Of a stretch of DNA of 64,000 nucleotides, positions 1 to 8,200 are shown one piece after another (within the stretch, counting starts at the first letter, position 1; each line of letters starts with the position of its first letter). Below the pieces are notes generated by a model that was given only the letters and a program-made list of their open reading frames with translations, had not been told where the DNA came from and ran no database searches. The stretch is from Selenomonas sp. AE3005 (lineage in GTDB: Bacteria; Bacillota; Negativicutes; Selenomonadales; Selenomonadaceae): assembly GCF_000686945.1 (NCBI RefSeq), contig NZ_JMME01000002.1:1-64000 (forward strand), written 5' to 3'. Position numbers and translations under genes: made by a program.

Positions 1-121
1 ATTGGAGGCAGTTAATTTTGTGTAGATTTCGTAGACTGTGTAGACGAAAATGCACTATATTATATAAGGAAGTAAATTGTTATGATAGAGCTCGTGTAAT
101 TTCATATTACGGCAATTTAAA

Positions 122-151
122 AGTCCTGGCCGGATGGCCAGGGCTTTTTTT
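122..151 (+). terminator. Rho-independent terminator of a gene upstream of the window
   Basis: A 10-bp perfect stem (AGTCCTGGCC / GGCCAGGGCT) with a GGAT loop is followed by seven T. It ends transcription from a gene lying before the window. The first 120 bases show no supportable coding region. Confidence 0.85.
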
Positions 152-211
152 GTATATGAGGGTATGATAGAATAAGACAAAAGCTGTAAGCTGCGAAAGG
201 AGCGTTCACAC

Positions 212-574
212 ATGAGAGAAATTACTTTTGTCTGCTATCCGCGCTGTACGACGTGCAAGAAGGCGGAGAAATGGCTGGCGGATAAGGATATCGCCGTGAA
301 GGTACGGGATATCAAGGAGGATAATCCGAGCTGCGCTGAATTGCGTTTATGGCATGAGAAAAGCGGTCTGCCGTTGAAAAGATTCTTTAATACCAGTGGC
401 CTTAAGTACAAGGAACTGGGTTTGAAGGACAAGCTGGCAGGCATGAGTGCTGATGAACAGTATGAGCTGCTCAGCACGGACGGCATGCTGGTCAAACGGC
501 CGTTACTGGTTATGGAAGATAAAGTCCTGGTGGGATTCAAGGAGCAGGAATGGCAGGATTGTTTTCAGGGCTGA
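212..574 (+). CDS. ArsC/Spx-family thioredoxin-fold reductase-like protein
   Basis: This 120-residue protein belongs to the ArsC/Spx/YffB thioredoxin-fold family. The N-terminal strand is followed by YPRCTTCKKA (about residues 9-18), giving a CxxC redox pair typical of Spx and MgsR-like members; true arsenate reductases usually keep only the first cysteine. The C-terminal part 'LVKRPLLVMEDKVLVGF' contains the conserved cis-proline region (RPLL) of the family. An AAGGAG site lies 8 bases before the ATG. It is a single gene that overlaps the 3' end of the opposing glycosylase gene by 38 bp. Whether it reduces a substrate or binds RNA polymerase like Spx cannot be decided from sequence; no arsenic genes are nearby, which argues against arsenate detoxification. 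Confidence 0.8.
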   Translation: MREITFVCYPRCTTCKKAEKWLADKDIAVKVRDIKEDNPSCAELRLWHEKSGLPLKRFFNTSGLKYKELGLKDKLAGMSADEQYELLSTDGMLVKRPLLVMEDKVLVGFKEQEWQDCFQG

Positions 575-1073
575 AGGCTTTTTTCCAGGCATCTTCTAAC
601 ATAGCCATCGTCCAGCGGGCATTGGCCGGGCTGGTGGAAGGCAGCTGATAGAATTGAATGTCTGTGCGCCCGAGCAGCTGCTTATTATACTTCTTGAAAC
701 ATTGGAATGATTTACCGCCGTTAAAGCAGATGGTATGCAGATGAGGATATTTTTCGAGCAGGGCAGCAAAGTCGTTGCCCTGATCATTTTTTATAGCTGA
801 ATCCAGACTGCCTTCTCGTTCGCAGACGGCTATGGAATCCCATAGGGCAATATGATGACGCAGCAGCATTTGCAGGCGTTCGGTATAGCTGACAGGGGCG
901 GCCGTATTTTCCAGAATGTGCGCCAACAGGGGCCAAAAACGGTTTTGGGGATGGGCATAGTATTGATTTGCCCCAAGGGACGCCACGCTGGGCATGGAAC
1001 CAAGGATAATATGTGTGCAGTTTTCGTCAATACTCGGAGCAAAGCCTGTACAATAGGAGCTGACTGTAGACAA
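537..1073 (-). CDS. DNA-deoxyinosine / mismatch uracil DNA glycosylase family protein
   Basis: This 178-residue protein has the uracil-DNA-glycosylase superfamily fold signature of the small hypoxanthine/deoxyinosine glycosylase group. Motif I 'ILGSMPSVASLGANQYYAHP' leads into 'NRFWPLL', and the C-terminal motif 'STSPANARW' forms the second half of the active site. These enzymes excise deaminated bases (hypoxanthine or uracil in mismatches) as the first step of base excision repair. The start is a TTG with GGTG about 7 bases upstream. The gene is convergent with and overlaps the ArsC-like gene, so the two share 38 bp at their 3' ends and no terminator separates them. Confidence 0.8.
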   Translation of the reverse strand: MSTVSSYCTGFAPSIDENCTHIILGSMPSVASLGANQYYAHPQNRFWPLLAHILENTAAPVSYTERLQMLLRHHIALWDSIAVCEREGSLDSAIKNDQGNDFAALLEKYPHLHTICFNGGKSFQCFKKYNKQLLGRTDIQFYQLPSTSPANARWTMAMLEDAWKKAFSPENNPAIPAP

Positions 1074-1159
1074 TTTATCACCGCCTTAAATGTTTGTTTT
1101 TATCATATCACGCCCGGCGTAAAAGTTATAGGACTTTTCTTGCCAAGAGAGCGGATTCC

Positions 1160-1188
1160 TTGTTTTTTTCACCTTTAATCTGTACAAT
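1160..1188 (+). promoter_or_regulatory. Candidate sigma-A promoter for desulfoferrodoxin
   Basis: TTGTTT (1160-1165) and TACAAT (1183-1188) are separated by 17 bp, about 45 bp upstream of the desulfoferrodoxin start. Confidence 0.6.
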
Positions 1189-1233
1189 AAAGCTGTGAAA
1201 TGTTTTGTGTATTATGAATATGGAGGGAAAGGT

Positions 1234-1623
1234 ATGGCAAGCAGATTTTATCGTTGTAATGTTTGTGGCAACCTTATAGGCCTGATTCATGATGGCAAAG
1301 GCGAGCTCGTGTGTTGTGGCCAGGGTATGCAGGAATTGACAGCTAATACTACTGACGCCGCTCAGGAAAAACACGTACCGGTGGTGGCATACGACCAGGC
1401 AGCCGGCGTACTGAAAGTTACGGTAGGTTCAGTGGAGCATCCCATGACACAGGAGCATTTTATTGAGTGGATTCATGTGCAGACGAAACAGGGAGGCTTG
1501 ATGCGGCATCTGACACCGGAGGATAAACCGATGGCGGTGTTCAGACTAGCCGAAGGTGATGAACCCGTGGCTGTATTTGAGTATTGCAATCTGCACGGTT
1601 TGTGGAAAAAAGATATGTGCTGA
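1234..1623 (+). CDS. dfx: Desulfoferrodoxin (superoxide reductase)
   Basis: This 129-residue protein detoxifies superoxide in anaerobes by one-electron reduction to peroxide, without releasing oxygen. Two iron centres are visible. The N-terminal rubredoxin-like Fe(Cys)4 site uses C8, C11, C27 and C28 (YRCNVCGN ... LVCCGQ). The catalytic Fe(His)4Cys site uses histidines in 'KHVPVV', 'HPMTQEHFIEW' and the C-terminal 'CNLHGLW'. It is therefore the two-centre (2Fe) form. The ATG at 1234 is chosen because ATGGAGGG lies just upstream and the protein then begins directly at the rubredoxin-like motif; an in-frame upstream start lacks such a site. It is monocistronic, with its own promoter and terminator. 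It supports the view of an anaerobe exposed to occasional oxygen. Confidence 0.93.
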   Translation: MASRFYRCNVCGNLIGLIHDGKGELVCCGQGMQELTANTTDAAQEKHVPVVAYDQAAGVLKVTVGSVEHPMTQEHFIEWIHVQTKQGGLMRHLTPEDKPMAVFRLAEGDEPVAVFEYCNLHGLWKKDMC

Positions 1624-1626
1624 AAG

Positions 1627-1667
1627 AACCCCTGACAGCTGTAAGCAAGCAGTCTGTCAGGGGTTTA
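1627..1667 (+). terminator. Terminator of desulfoferrodoxin gene
   Basis: A 12-bp inverted repeat (AACCCCTGACAG / CTGTCAGGGGTT) starts 3 bases after the stop codon and is followed by a short T-rich tract. Confidence 0.85.
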
Positions 1668-1691
1668 TTATTCTAAGTTATGGAATCAAAA

Positions 1692-1812
1692 TGTCCCACG
1701 CCGCATAGGCGGGGGACAAATATCAAAACAGGCGGCGAGCATGGCTGCTGACTCGCTGCAACGCCAAGAGGAAGTTTTGCCTATGGCAAAACTGGGGCAA
1801 CGGCGTTATAAT
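1692..1812 (+). promoter_or_regulatory. Structured leader/promoter region before the ECF transporter operon
   Basis: Two inverted repeats lie here. One is TGTCCC...GGGACA (1692-1718) with an inner GCC/GGC. The other is a nested hairpin at 1760-1807 with outer arms AACGCC/GGCGTT and a perfect inner stem AGTTTTGCC/GGCAAAACT. A TATAAT (1807-1812) overlaps the end of the second hairpin. I do not recognise a known riboswitch class. It could be a regulatory hairpin or a member of the palindromic repeat family seen elsewhere in this window. Confidence 0.45.
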
Positions 1813-1849
1813 GTGATTGTTTGCATTTAATAATATAAGAGGTTTTGGA

Positions 1850-2692
1850 ATGGCATTTATTGAGATAAAAAATCTTTCACATATATATCACCGGGGGACG
1901 GAGCAGGAATTATGCGCCCTTGATAACGTTAACCTGACGGTGGAGGAAGGCGAGTTTGTTGCTGTGCTCGGGGCCAATGGTTCCGGGAAATCAACGCTGG
2001 CCCGGCATATCAACGGCCTCCTGCTGCCCGATAAGGGGCAATGTCTGGTGGCCGGGCTGAATACAACCAATGCTGAGGAATTATGGCAGATTCGTCAGCA
2101 GGTGGGTATGGTCTTTCAAAATCCGGATAATCAGCTCATTGCCGGGCTGGTCGAGGACGATGTGGCTTTTGGGCCGGAAAATCTGGGTATGAAACCGGCG
2201 GAAATCCGCCGCCGGGTGAGCCGCGCTTTGGCTGCTGTAGGCATGGAGGATTTCCGCCAGTTTGCCCCGCATTTGCTCTCAGGCGGTCAAAAACAGCGGG
2301 TGGCCATTGCCGGGGCTTTGGCCATGAATACGAAATGCCTGATTTTGGACGAGGCTACCGCGATGCTGGACCCTGAAGGCCGTCAGGAGGTCATGGCGGC
2401 CGTGCAGCGCCTGCATGAGGAAAAGGGACTGACGGTTATTTGTATCACTCATTTCATGGATGAGGCGGCCCAGGCAGATAATGTATTTGTCATGCAGGCC
2501 GGGCATATAGTACAGACGGGGACGCCGCAACAGGTGTTTGCCAAGGCCGAACCCTTGCGCAAATTGGGACTAGCTGTGCCCCTGGCTGTAGAACTTACCT
2601 GGAAACTGCGGCAGCATGGCCTTAATTTGCCGCAGGATATACTGACGGAAGATGATTTGGTAACAGCGCTGGAGGCAGCTTATGTCCATTGA
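1850..2692 (+). CDS. ecfA1: Energy-coupling factor transporter ATPase EcfA1
   Basis: This is one of the two ATPases of the ECF vitamin/metal uptake machine, in which EcfA1, EcfA2 and EcfT energise interchangeable substrate-binding S proteins. The 280-residue protein shows Walker A GANGSGKS (residues 41-48), a Q-loop in 'VFQNPDNQ', the ABC signature LSGGQ and Walker B CLILDEA followed by MLDP. The 'FQNPDNQL' form is typical of the CbiO/EcfA family. The ATG at 1850 has AGAGG 8 bases upstream; a TTG further upstream would add eleven unrelated residues. The stop overlaps the ecfA2 start by 11 bp, so translation is coupled. No S component lies next to it, so this is probably the shared group II module serving S proteins encoded elsewhere. 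Confidence 0.93.
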   Translation: MAFIEIKNLSHIYHRGTEQELCALDNVNLTVEEGEFVAVLGANGSGKSTLARHINGLLLPDKGQCLVAGLNTTNAEELWQIRQQVGMVFQNPDNQLIAGLVEDDVAFGPENLGMKPAEIRRRVSRALAAVGMEDFRQFAPHLLSGGQKQRVAIAGALAMNTKCLILDEATAMLDPEGRQEVMAAVQRLHEEKGLTVICITHFMDEAAQADNVFVMQAGHIVQTGTPQQVFAKAEPLRKLGLAVPLAVELTWKLRQHGLNLPQDILTEDDLVTALEAAYVH

Positions 2693-3548
2693 AGTAAAAA
2701 ACGTAACTTATATATATATGCCCAAAACACCCTTTGAACGGGTGGCGCTGGCCGATGTAAGCCTTACCATTCCGGAGGGGAGTTTTACGGCTATTGCCGG
2801 TCATACCGGTTCGGGCAAGTCTACGCTGGTACAGCATTTGAACGGCCTGCTTACGCCGACCAGTGGGGCGGTGCTTGTGGATGGCGTGAATATCGGCGAT
2901 AAGAGCAAGACGGGACGTCAGCAGGCGCAAACAGCCCGGCAGCAGGTGGGCATGGTCTTTCAGTATGCAGAACATCAGCTGTTTGAGGAAAGCATTGCAG
3001 CGGATATCGCCTTTGGTCCGGCTAATCAGGAATTATCCGCAGAAGAAATAGACCAGCGCGTCCGGGAGGCTATGGGCATTGTCGGTCTTGATTATGATAC
3101 ATATCATGACCGCTCGCCGTTTTCACTCAGCGGCGGCCAAATGCGCCGGGCAGCCATTGCCGGCGTGCTGGCCATGAGGCCTAAGTATCTGGTACTCGAT
3201 GAACCGGCGGCCGGTCTGGATCCGTCCGGCCGGGAGGAACTGCTGCAGCAGATTAAACGGCTGCACAAGGAACAGAACATGACCATAGTGATGGTTTCCC
3301 ATAGCATGGAGGATATTGCAAAATTGGCGGATAATGTCATTATTATGGCGCAGGGGAAAGTGGCTGCACAGGGAACGCCCCGGGAAGTTTTTGCCCAGGA
3401 CAACTTATTAAGACAGGCTGGACTGCGGCCGCCGCAGATTGCTGTCATGATGCAGCGGCTGTCTGCTGCCGGCCTGCCCGTCAATGCTCATGTACTGACA
3501 CCGGAAGAGGGGCTGCAGTCCCTGTTGGAGGTTTTTCATGTTAAATAA
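2682..3548 (+). CDS. ecfA2: Energy-coupling factor transporter ATPase EcfA2
   Basis: This is the second ECF ATPase, 288 residues. It has Walker A GHTGSGKS (residues 40-47), 'MVFQYAEHQLFEES' at the Q-loop (the YAEHQLFE form is characteristic of EcfA2), signature LSGGQMRR, and Walker B YLVLDEPAAGLDP. It pairs with EcfA1 to form the nucleotide-binding heterodimer that grips the coupling helices of EcfT. It overlaps both its neighbours in the operon (11 bp with ecfA1, 11 bp with ecfT), which suggests equimolar, coupled synthesis. Confidence 0.93.
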   Translation: MSIEVKNVTYIYMPKTPFERVALADVSLTIPEGSFTAIAGHTGSGKSTLVQHLNGLLTPTSGAVLVDGVNIGDKSKTGRQQAQTARQQVGMVFQYAEHQLFEESIAADIAFGPANQELSAEEIDQRVREAMGIVGLDYDTYHDRSPFSLSGGQMRRAAIAGVLAMRPKYLVLDEPAAGLDPSGREELLQQIKRLHKEQNMTIVMVSHSMEDIAKLADNVIIMAQGKVAAQGTPREVFAQDNLLRQAGLRPPQIAVMMQRLSAAGLPVNAHVLTPEEGLQSLLEVFHVK

Positions 3549-4335
3549 TATTATGCTGGGCCAGTATTTCCCGGGGGATTCCGTCCTGCACAGGCTTGAC
3601 GCCCGGGTTAAGCTGGTACTGCTATTGTTAATGCTTATAGAAGTCTTTGTTTTCACCAGTGGCCCGGCCTATGGTTTTATAACCGTGGTGACAGGGCTGC
3701 TTATTTTTCTGTCCGGCGTGCCGGTGCGGCTCGTACTGCGTTCTTTAAAGCCGCTGTGGTGGATTGTCATATTTACGTTTGTCATTCATTTATTCAGTCA
3801 TCCCGGACAGGAACTGGCACGTGTGTGGCATTTTGCTATTACGCAGGAAGGTGTGGTGCAGGGGACGCTGATCAGCCTGCGCCTGCTGCTGCTGATACTG
3901 CTGTCCACCCTGCTGACCTTTACGACCAGTCCCCTGCAGCTGACAGACGCCCTGGAGAGCCTGCTGGCTCCCGGTAAATGTGTCGGCATGCCGGCGCATG
4001 AGCTGGCGATGATGATGACCATCGCCCTGCGGTTTATCCCTACGCTTATCAGCGAAACGGACAAAATCATGAAAGCGCAGCAATCACGGGGTGCTGACTT
4101 TACGACCGGTAATATTCTGAAACGGTTGAAAAACATGGTGCCGATTCTCGTGCCCCTGTTTTTGTCGGCTTTCCGCCGGGCTGATGAACTGGCCCTGGCC
4201 ATGGAGGCCCGGTGTTATCGTGGCGGTCAGGGACGTACCAGGATGAAGGAATTGCGGATCAGACGTGTGGATTACTGGGCCATGGCGGCCTTTGTGGTAT
4301 TTAGTATGGTGATGGGAGTCAGCCTTTATATATGA
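3538..4335 (+). CDS. ecfT: ECF transporter transmembrane protein EcfT
   Basis: This is the integral membrane coupling subunit, 265 residues. It starts with the family-typical 'GQYFPGDSVLHRLDARVK' before the first membrane segments, and has hydrophobic helices around residues 25-70, 105-125 and at the C-terminus. The cytoplasmic coupling helices contain 'QQSRGADF' and 'LAMEARCYRGG', matching the two Ala-Arg-Gly type motifs (A-x-x-x-R-G / A-R-x-Y-R-G) that contact the ATPases. It is the third gene of the operon, with an ATGA stop-start overlap with truA. Confidence 0.92.
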   Translation: MLNNIMLGQYFPGDSVLHRLDARVKLVLLLLMLIEVFVFTSGPAYGFITVVTGLLIFLSGVPVRLVLRSLKPLWWIVIFTFVIHLFSHPGQELARVWHFAITQEGVVQGTLISLRLLLLILLSTLLTFTTSPLQLTDALESLLAPGKCVGMPAHELAMMMTIALRFIPTLISETDKIMKAQQSRGADFTTGNILKRLKNMVPILVPLFLSAFRRADELALAMEARCYRGGQGRTRMKELRIRRVDYWAMAAFVVFSMVMGVSLYI

Positions 4336-5108
4336 AACCAGAGCATAAAGCAGAAATGAAAGCACGGCGGCGTAATGTTGCCCTGACGGTAGCTTATGAT
4401 GGCACGGCCTATCATGGCTTTCAGCGGCAGTCGCCGCCGATTACAGCTGTGCAAAACGTGCTGGAGGAAAAACTGGCCATGGTGTTTGGCGACAGCATTG
4501 AACTGGCCGCCTCGGGCCGCACAGACGCCGGGGTGCATGCCTACGGGCAGGTGGTGAATTTCTTTACCAATGGGCGTATTCCCATAGAGAGAGTTGCCCG
4601 GGCAGTCAACAGCCTGCTGCCGCCGGATATTACGGTGAAGGAGGCCTGGGAGGCGGCTGGGGACTTCAGTGCCCGGCACAGTGCCAAGGCCAAAACCTAT
4701 ATTTACCGCATTCAGCAGGGAGAGACGCCTAATCCCCTGACGGCCCGTTATGCCTGGTATGAACGCCGGCCTTTGGACATAGCCCAAATGCAGGCGGCTT
4801 TGCACCTGCTCGAAGGGGAGCATGATTTTAGCGCGTTTCGGGCGGCCGGGGGCGCACCGATGAGCCCCATACGCACCATTTATGAGGCTAAAGTCGAAGA
4901 ATGCCCCGGGGATATACTGGAGTTTACCCTGTACGGCAATGGCTTTCTCTATCACATGGTGCGTAATATTATCGGCACCGTGGCTAATGTGGGCCTGGGG
5001 CGCATAAGTGTGGAGCGCTTTGGGCAGATTCTGGCCAGCCTGGACAGACAGCAGGCCAGTGCGACGGCGCCGGCCTGCGGCCTTTATTTGTATAAGGTTG
5101 AGTACTGA
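4332..5108 (+). CDS. truA: tRNA pseudouridine(38-40) synthase TruA
   Basis: TruA isomerises uridines 38, 39 and 40 in the anticodon arm of many tRNAs. The 258-residue protein carries the catalytic aspartate (D65) in 'GRTDAGVHA', the substrate-binding 'YDGTAYHGFQRQ' near the N-terminus and 'FLYHMVRNIIGT' in the C-terminal half, all invariant in the family. It overlaps ecfT by four bases (ATGA). The order ecfA1-ecfA2-ecfT-truA is the usual tail of the Firmicutes ribosomal-protein region; here the flanking rplM/rpsI and rplQ genes are absent, so the block has been moved or split off. Confidence 0.95.
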   Translation: MKPEHKAEMKARRRNVALTVAYDGTAYHGFQRQSPPITAVQNVLEEKLAMVFGDSIELAASGRTDAGVHAYGQVVNFFTNGRIPIERVARAVNSLLPPDITVKEAWEAAGDFSARHSAKAKTYIYRIQQGETPNPLTARYAWYERRPLDIAQMQAALHLLEGEHDFSAFRAAGGAPMSPIRTIYEAKVEECPGDILEFTLYGNGFLYHMVRNIIGTVANVGLGRISVERFGQILASLDRQQASATAPACGLYLYKVEY

Positions 5109-5146
5109 CTGGCAATGCCGAAAGGGGACAATTGTGACAATTTAAC

Positions 5147-5175
5147 TTGCGTCTAATCTTTGAATCGAGTAAAAT
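5147..5175 (+). promoter_or_regulatory. Candidate promoter for the double-activase gene
   Basis: TTGCGT (5147-5152) and TAAAAT (5170-5175) are 17 bp apart, about 50 bp upstream of the ATG at 5228. Confidence 0.55.
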
Positions 5176-5227
5176 ATGTAAGGAACCTGTAAAAGGTTTA
5201 TTTGGAAACATTTCAGGTGGTGAAACA

Positions 5228-8200
5228 ATGAAGTCCCTTTTAAATGTGGGTATAGATGTGGGCTCTACGACCATCAAGCTGGTTGTTCTGGACCATGAAA
5301 AGAACATCCTGTATAAAAACTACGCGCGCCATTTCTCGGAAATCGGCAGTGCCCTGCAGGAGAATCTAACCCAGTTAAAATCTATTGTGGGTGAGCGCAA
5401 ATTCACTTTTGCCTTGACGGGGTCGGCTGGTATGGGTATTGCCCAGCGTATTGGCCTGCCTTTTGTGCAGGAGGTTATCGCCTGTGCAGCGGCTGTGAAG
5501 AATCTCATTCCGCAGACTGATACGGTAGTGGAACTAGGCGGCGAGGACGCCAAAATCACATATTTTGGTGAGGCGCCGGAGCAGCGCATGAATGGCGTTT
5601 GTGCCGGCGGTACGGGCTCTTTTATCGACCACATGGCCTCCTTGCTGTCCACGGACGCTGCCGGCCTTAATGCTCTGGCAGAAAAGGGCCAGCAGATTTA
5701 TACTATTGCCTCCCGGTGTGGTGTGTTTGCCAAAACGGACATTCAGGCTCTGATGAATGACGGGGCCGCAAAAGCTGATATCGCGCTGTCAATTTTCCAG
5801 GCAGTCGTCAATCAGACCATTGGCAACCTGGCACAGGGGCGTCCCATTGATGGACATGTAGCCTTTTTGGGCGGCCCACTGCACTTCCTGCCGGAACTGC
5901 GCCAGCGGTTCATCAAGACGTTGAACCTCGACGCAGAACATGTGGTAAATGTCGATTACGGCAATTACTTTGTGGCCATGGGGGCGGCGTTGTCGGAAGA
6001 GGCGCAAGTCATCGATGTGGCCAGACTCGAACAGGGGATTGCTGAGGCTAAATCAGCCGCAGCCAGCGAAACGCGTAAAGCGGACTTTACGCTTTTTGCC
6101 GATGAGGCAGAATATCGGGAATTTAAGGAACGGCATGACCGGGATAAGGTAAAACGCGGTGAACTCAGCACATATGAGGGGCCGGTGTACGTGGGTATTG
6201 ATGCCGGTTCCACCACCACAAAGATAACGGCTATCGGCCGGGATAAGGAAATACTCTACACTTCCTACGGCAGCAATCAGGGCTCACCTCTGGCCACGGT
6301 GGTAAAGGAGATTCAGGCTCTGTATGCGGCTATGCCGGCGCAGGCCTATGTGGCCAGCACCATGACCACGGGTTATGGTGAGGCCATTGTCAAGGCGGCT
6401 CTGCATGCCGATGGCGGTGAGGTAGAAACCTTTGCGCATTTGCGGGCAGCGCAGGAATTTTGCCCGGAAGTGACTTTTGTGCTGGATATCGGCGGTCAGG
6501 ACATGAAGTGTTTCTTTGTCAAAGACGGCAGTATCGGCAATATCACTTTGAATGAGGCCTGCTCGGCCGGCTGCGGCTCCTTTATCCAGAACTTTGCCGA
6601 AGGCCTGTCGATGACGCCGGCAGAATTTGCGCAGAAAGCACTGACCTCCAAGGCACCCGTGGATTTGGGCACACGTTGTACGGTGTTCATGAATTCCAAG
6701 GTCAAACAGGCGCAAAAAGAAGGCGCTGAAGTAGCGGATATTTCCGCCGGTATCGCGTTCTCGGTCATCAAGAACGCCCTGTTCAAGGTTATGCAGCTCA
6801 AAGACGTACGTGAGCTGGGCGGCCATATTGTCGTACAGGGCGGTACATTCTATAATGACGCTGTGCTGCGCTGCCTGGAAAAGCTGCTCGACCGGGAGGT
6901 TATACGGCCCGATATCGCCGGCCTGATGGGCGCTTACGGTGCGGCCATTCTGGCGCTGGAAAGCGGTCAGGAGAAATCTGAGCTGCTGCCGGCAGACAAA
7001 CTCGCAGACTTCAAGGTGGAGACCAGTTCCTACCGCTGCAAGGGCTGTGGCAACAGCTGCCTTATTACCATGCAGAAATTCCCCGATGGCGGCAAGTACT
7101 TCACCGGCAACCGCTGCGAACGGGGCATTGGCGGCAGCAGGCAGACGGAAGAGGAAACACCGAATATCTACGCTTATAAATACAAGCGTGTGTTTAAATA
7201 TTACCGGCCCCTGGAACATCCCAGCCGTGGCACTATCGGTATCCCCCGGGTACTGAATATGTACGAGGATTATCCCTTCTGGTTTACCTTCCTGACCTTC
7301 TTAGGCTATCGGGTGGAGCTGTCGGGCAAATCCAGCGCTAAGATGTACTATAAGGGCATGGCTACCGTGCCCTCGGACTCCTTGTGCTATCCGGCCAAGA
7401 TTACGCATGGTCATATCATGGACCTGGTGGAAAAGGGCGTAAAAAAGATTTTCTACCCCTGCGCTCCTTACAATATGGAGGACACGGTTCATGAGTCGGA
7501 TAACCATTTCAACTGCCCCATTGTGGCGTCCTATGCGGAAAATATTCGTGGCAATATGGACGTTCTGCGTGAACAGGATATCGACTTTATTCAGCCCTTC
7601 CTGCCTATTCATGACAAAAAAGGCCTGACACAGCGCCTGTTTGAGGAAATGGGGAAGAAGGAAGGCATTAGCAGACAGGAAATCTCTGCTGCCGTGGAAG
7701 CGGCCTATATTGAAATCGAGCATTATCGTGAAGATGTGCGTGCTTACGGCCAGAGAATCCTGGAGCGTATAGAAACGACAGGGGAGCAGGCCATCATGCT
7801 GGTCGGCAGACCATATCATGTGGACCCGGAAATCAATCATGGTATTCCTGAGATGATTCAGTCCTACAAACTGCCGATTCTTTCCGAGGACGCGGTTTAT
7901 CATATGCCGGTTAAGTCACGGAAACTCAAAGTGGTCAACCAGTGGAGCTATCATGCCCGGTTGTATCATGCCGCGCAGTTTGTGGCCGAACATCCGAATC
8001 TCACCCTGATTCAGTTCAGCTCCTTCGGCTGCGGTCTGGACGCCCTGACCACCGAGCAGGTCAAGGACATTCTGGAACGTCACCAGCGTATTTACACCAT
8101 GATTAAGCTGGACGAAGTGTCCAATCTCGGCGCGGCCAGAATCCGCCTGCGCTCGCTGATGGCAGCGCTGGCCCGCAAAAAGCCCTTCCCGTATCGGGAA

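Noticed and set aside
852-1178. Plus-strand frame opposite the DNA glycosylase gene
   Set aside because: It covers the glycosylase on the other strand, and the product looks random in composition.
6284-7219. A 311-codon minus-strand frame inside the double-activase gene
   Set aside because: Antisense shadow of a strongly conserved coding region, no ribosome site and no recognisable domain.
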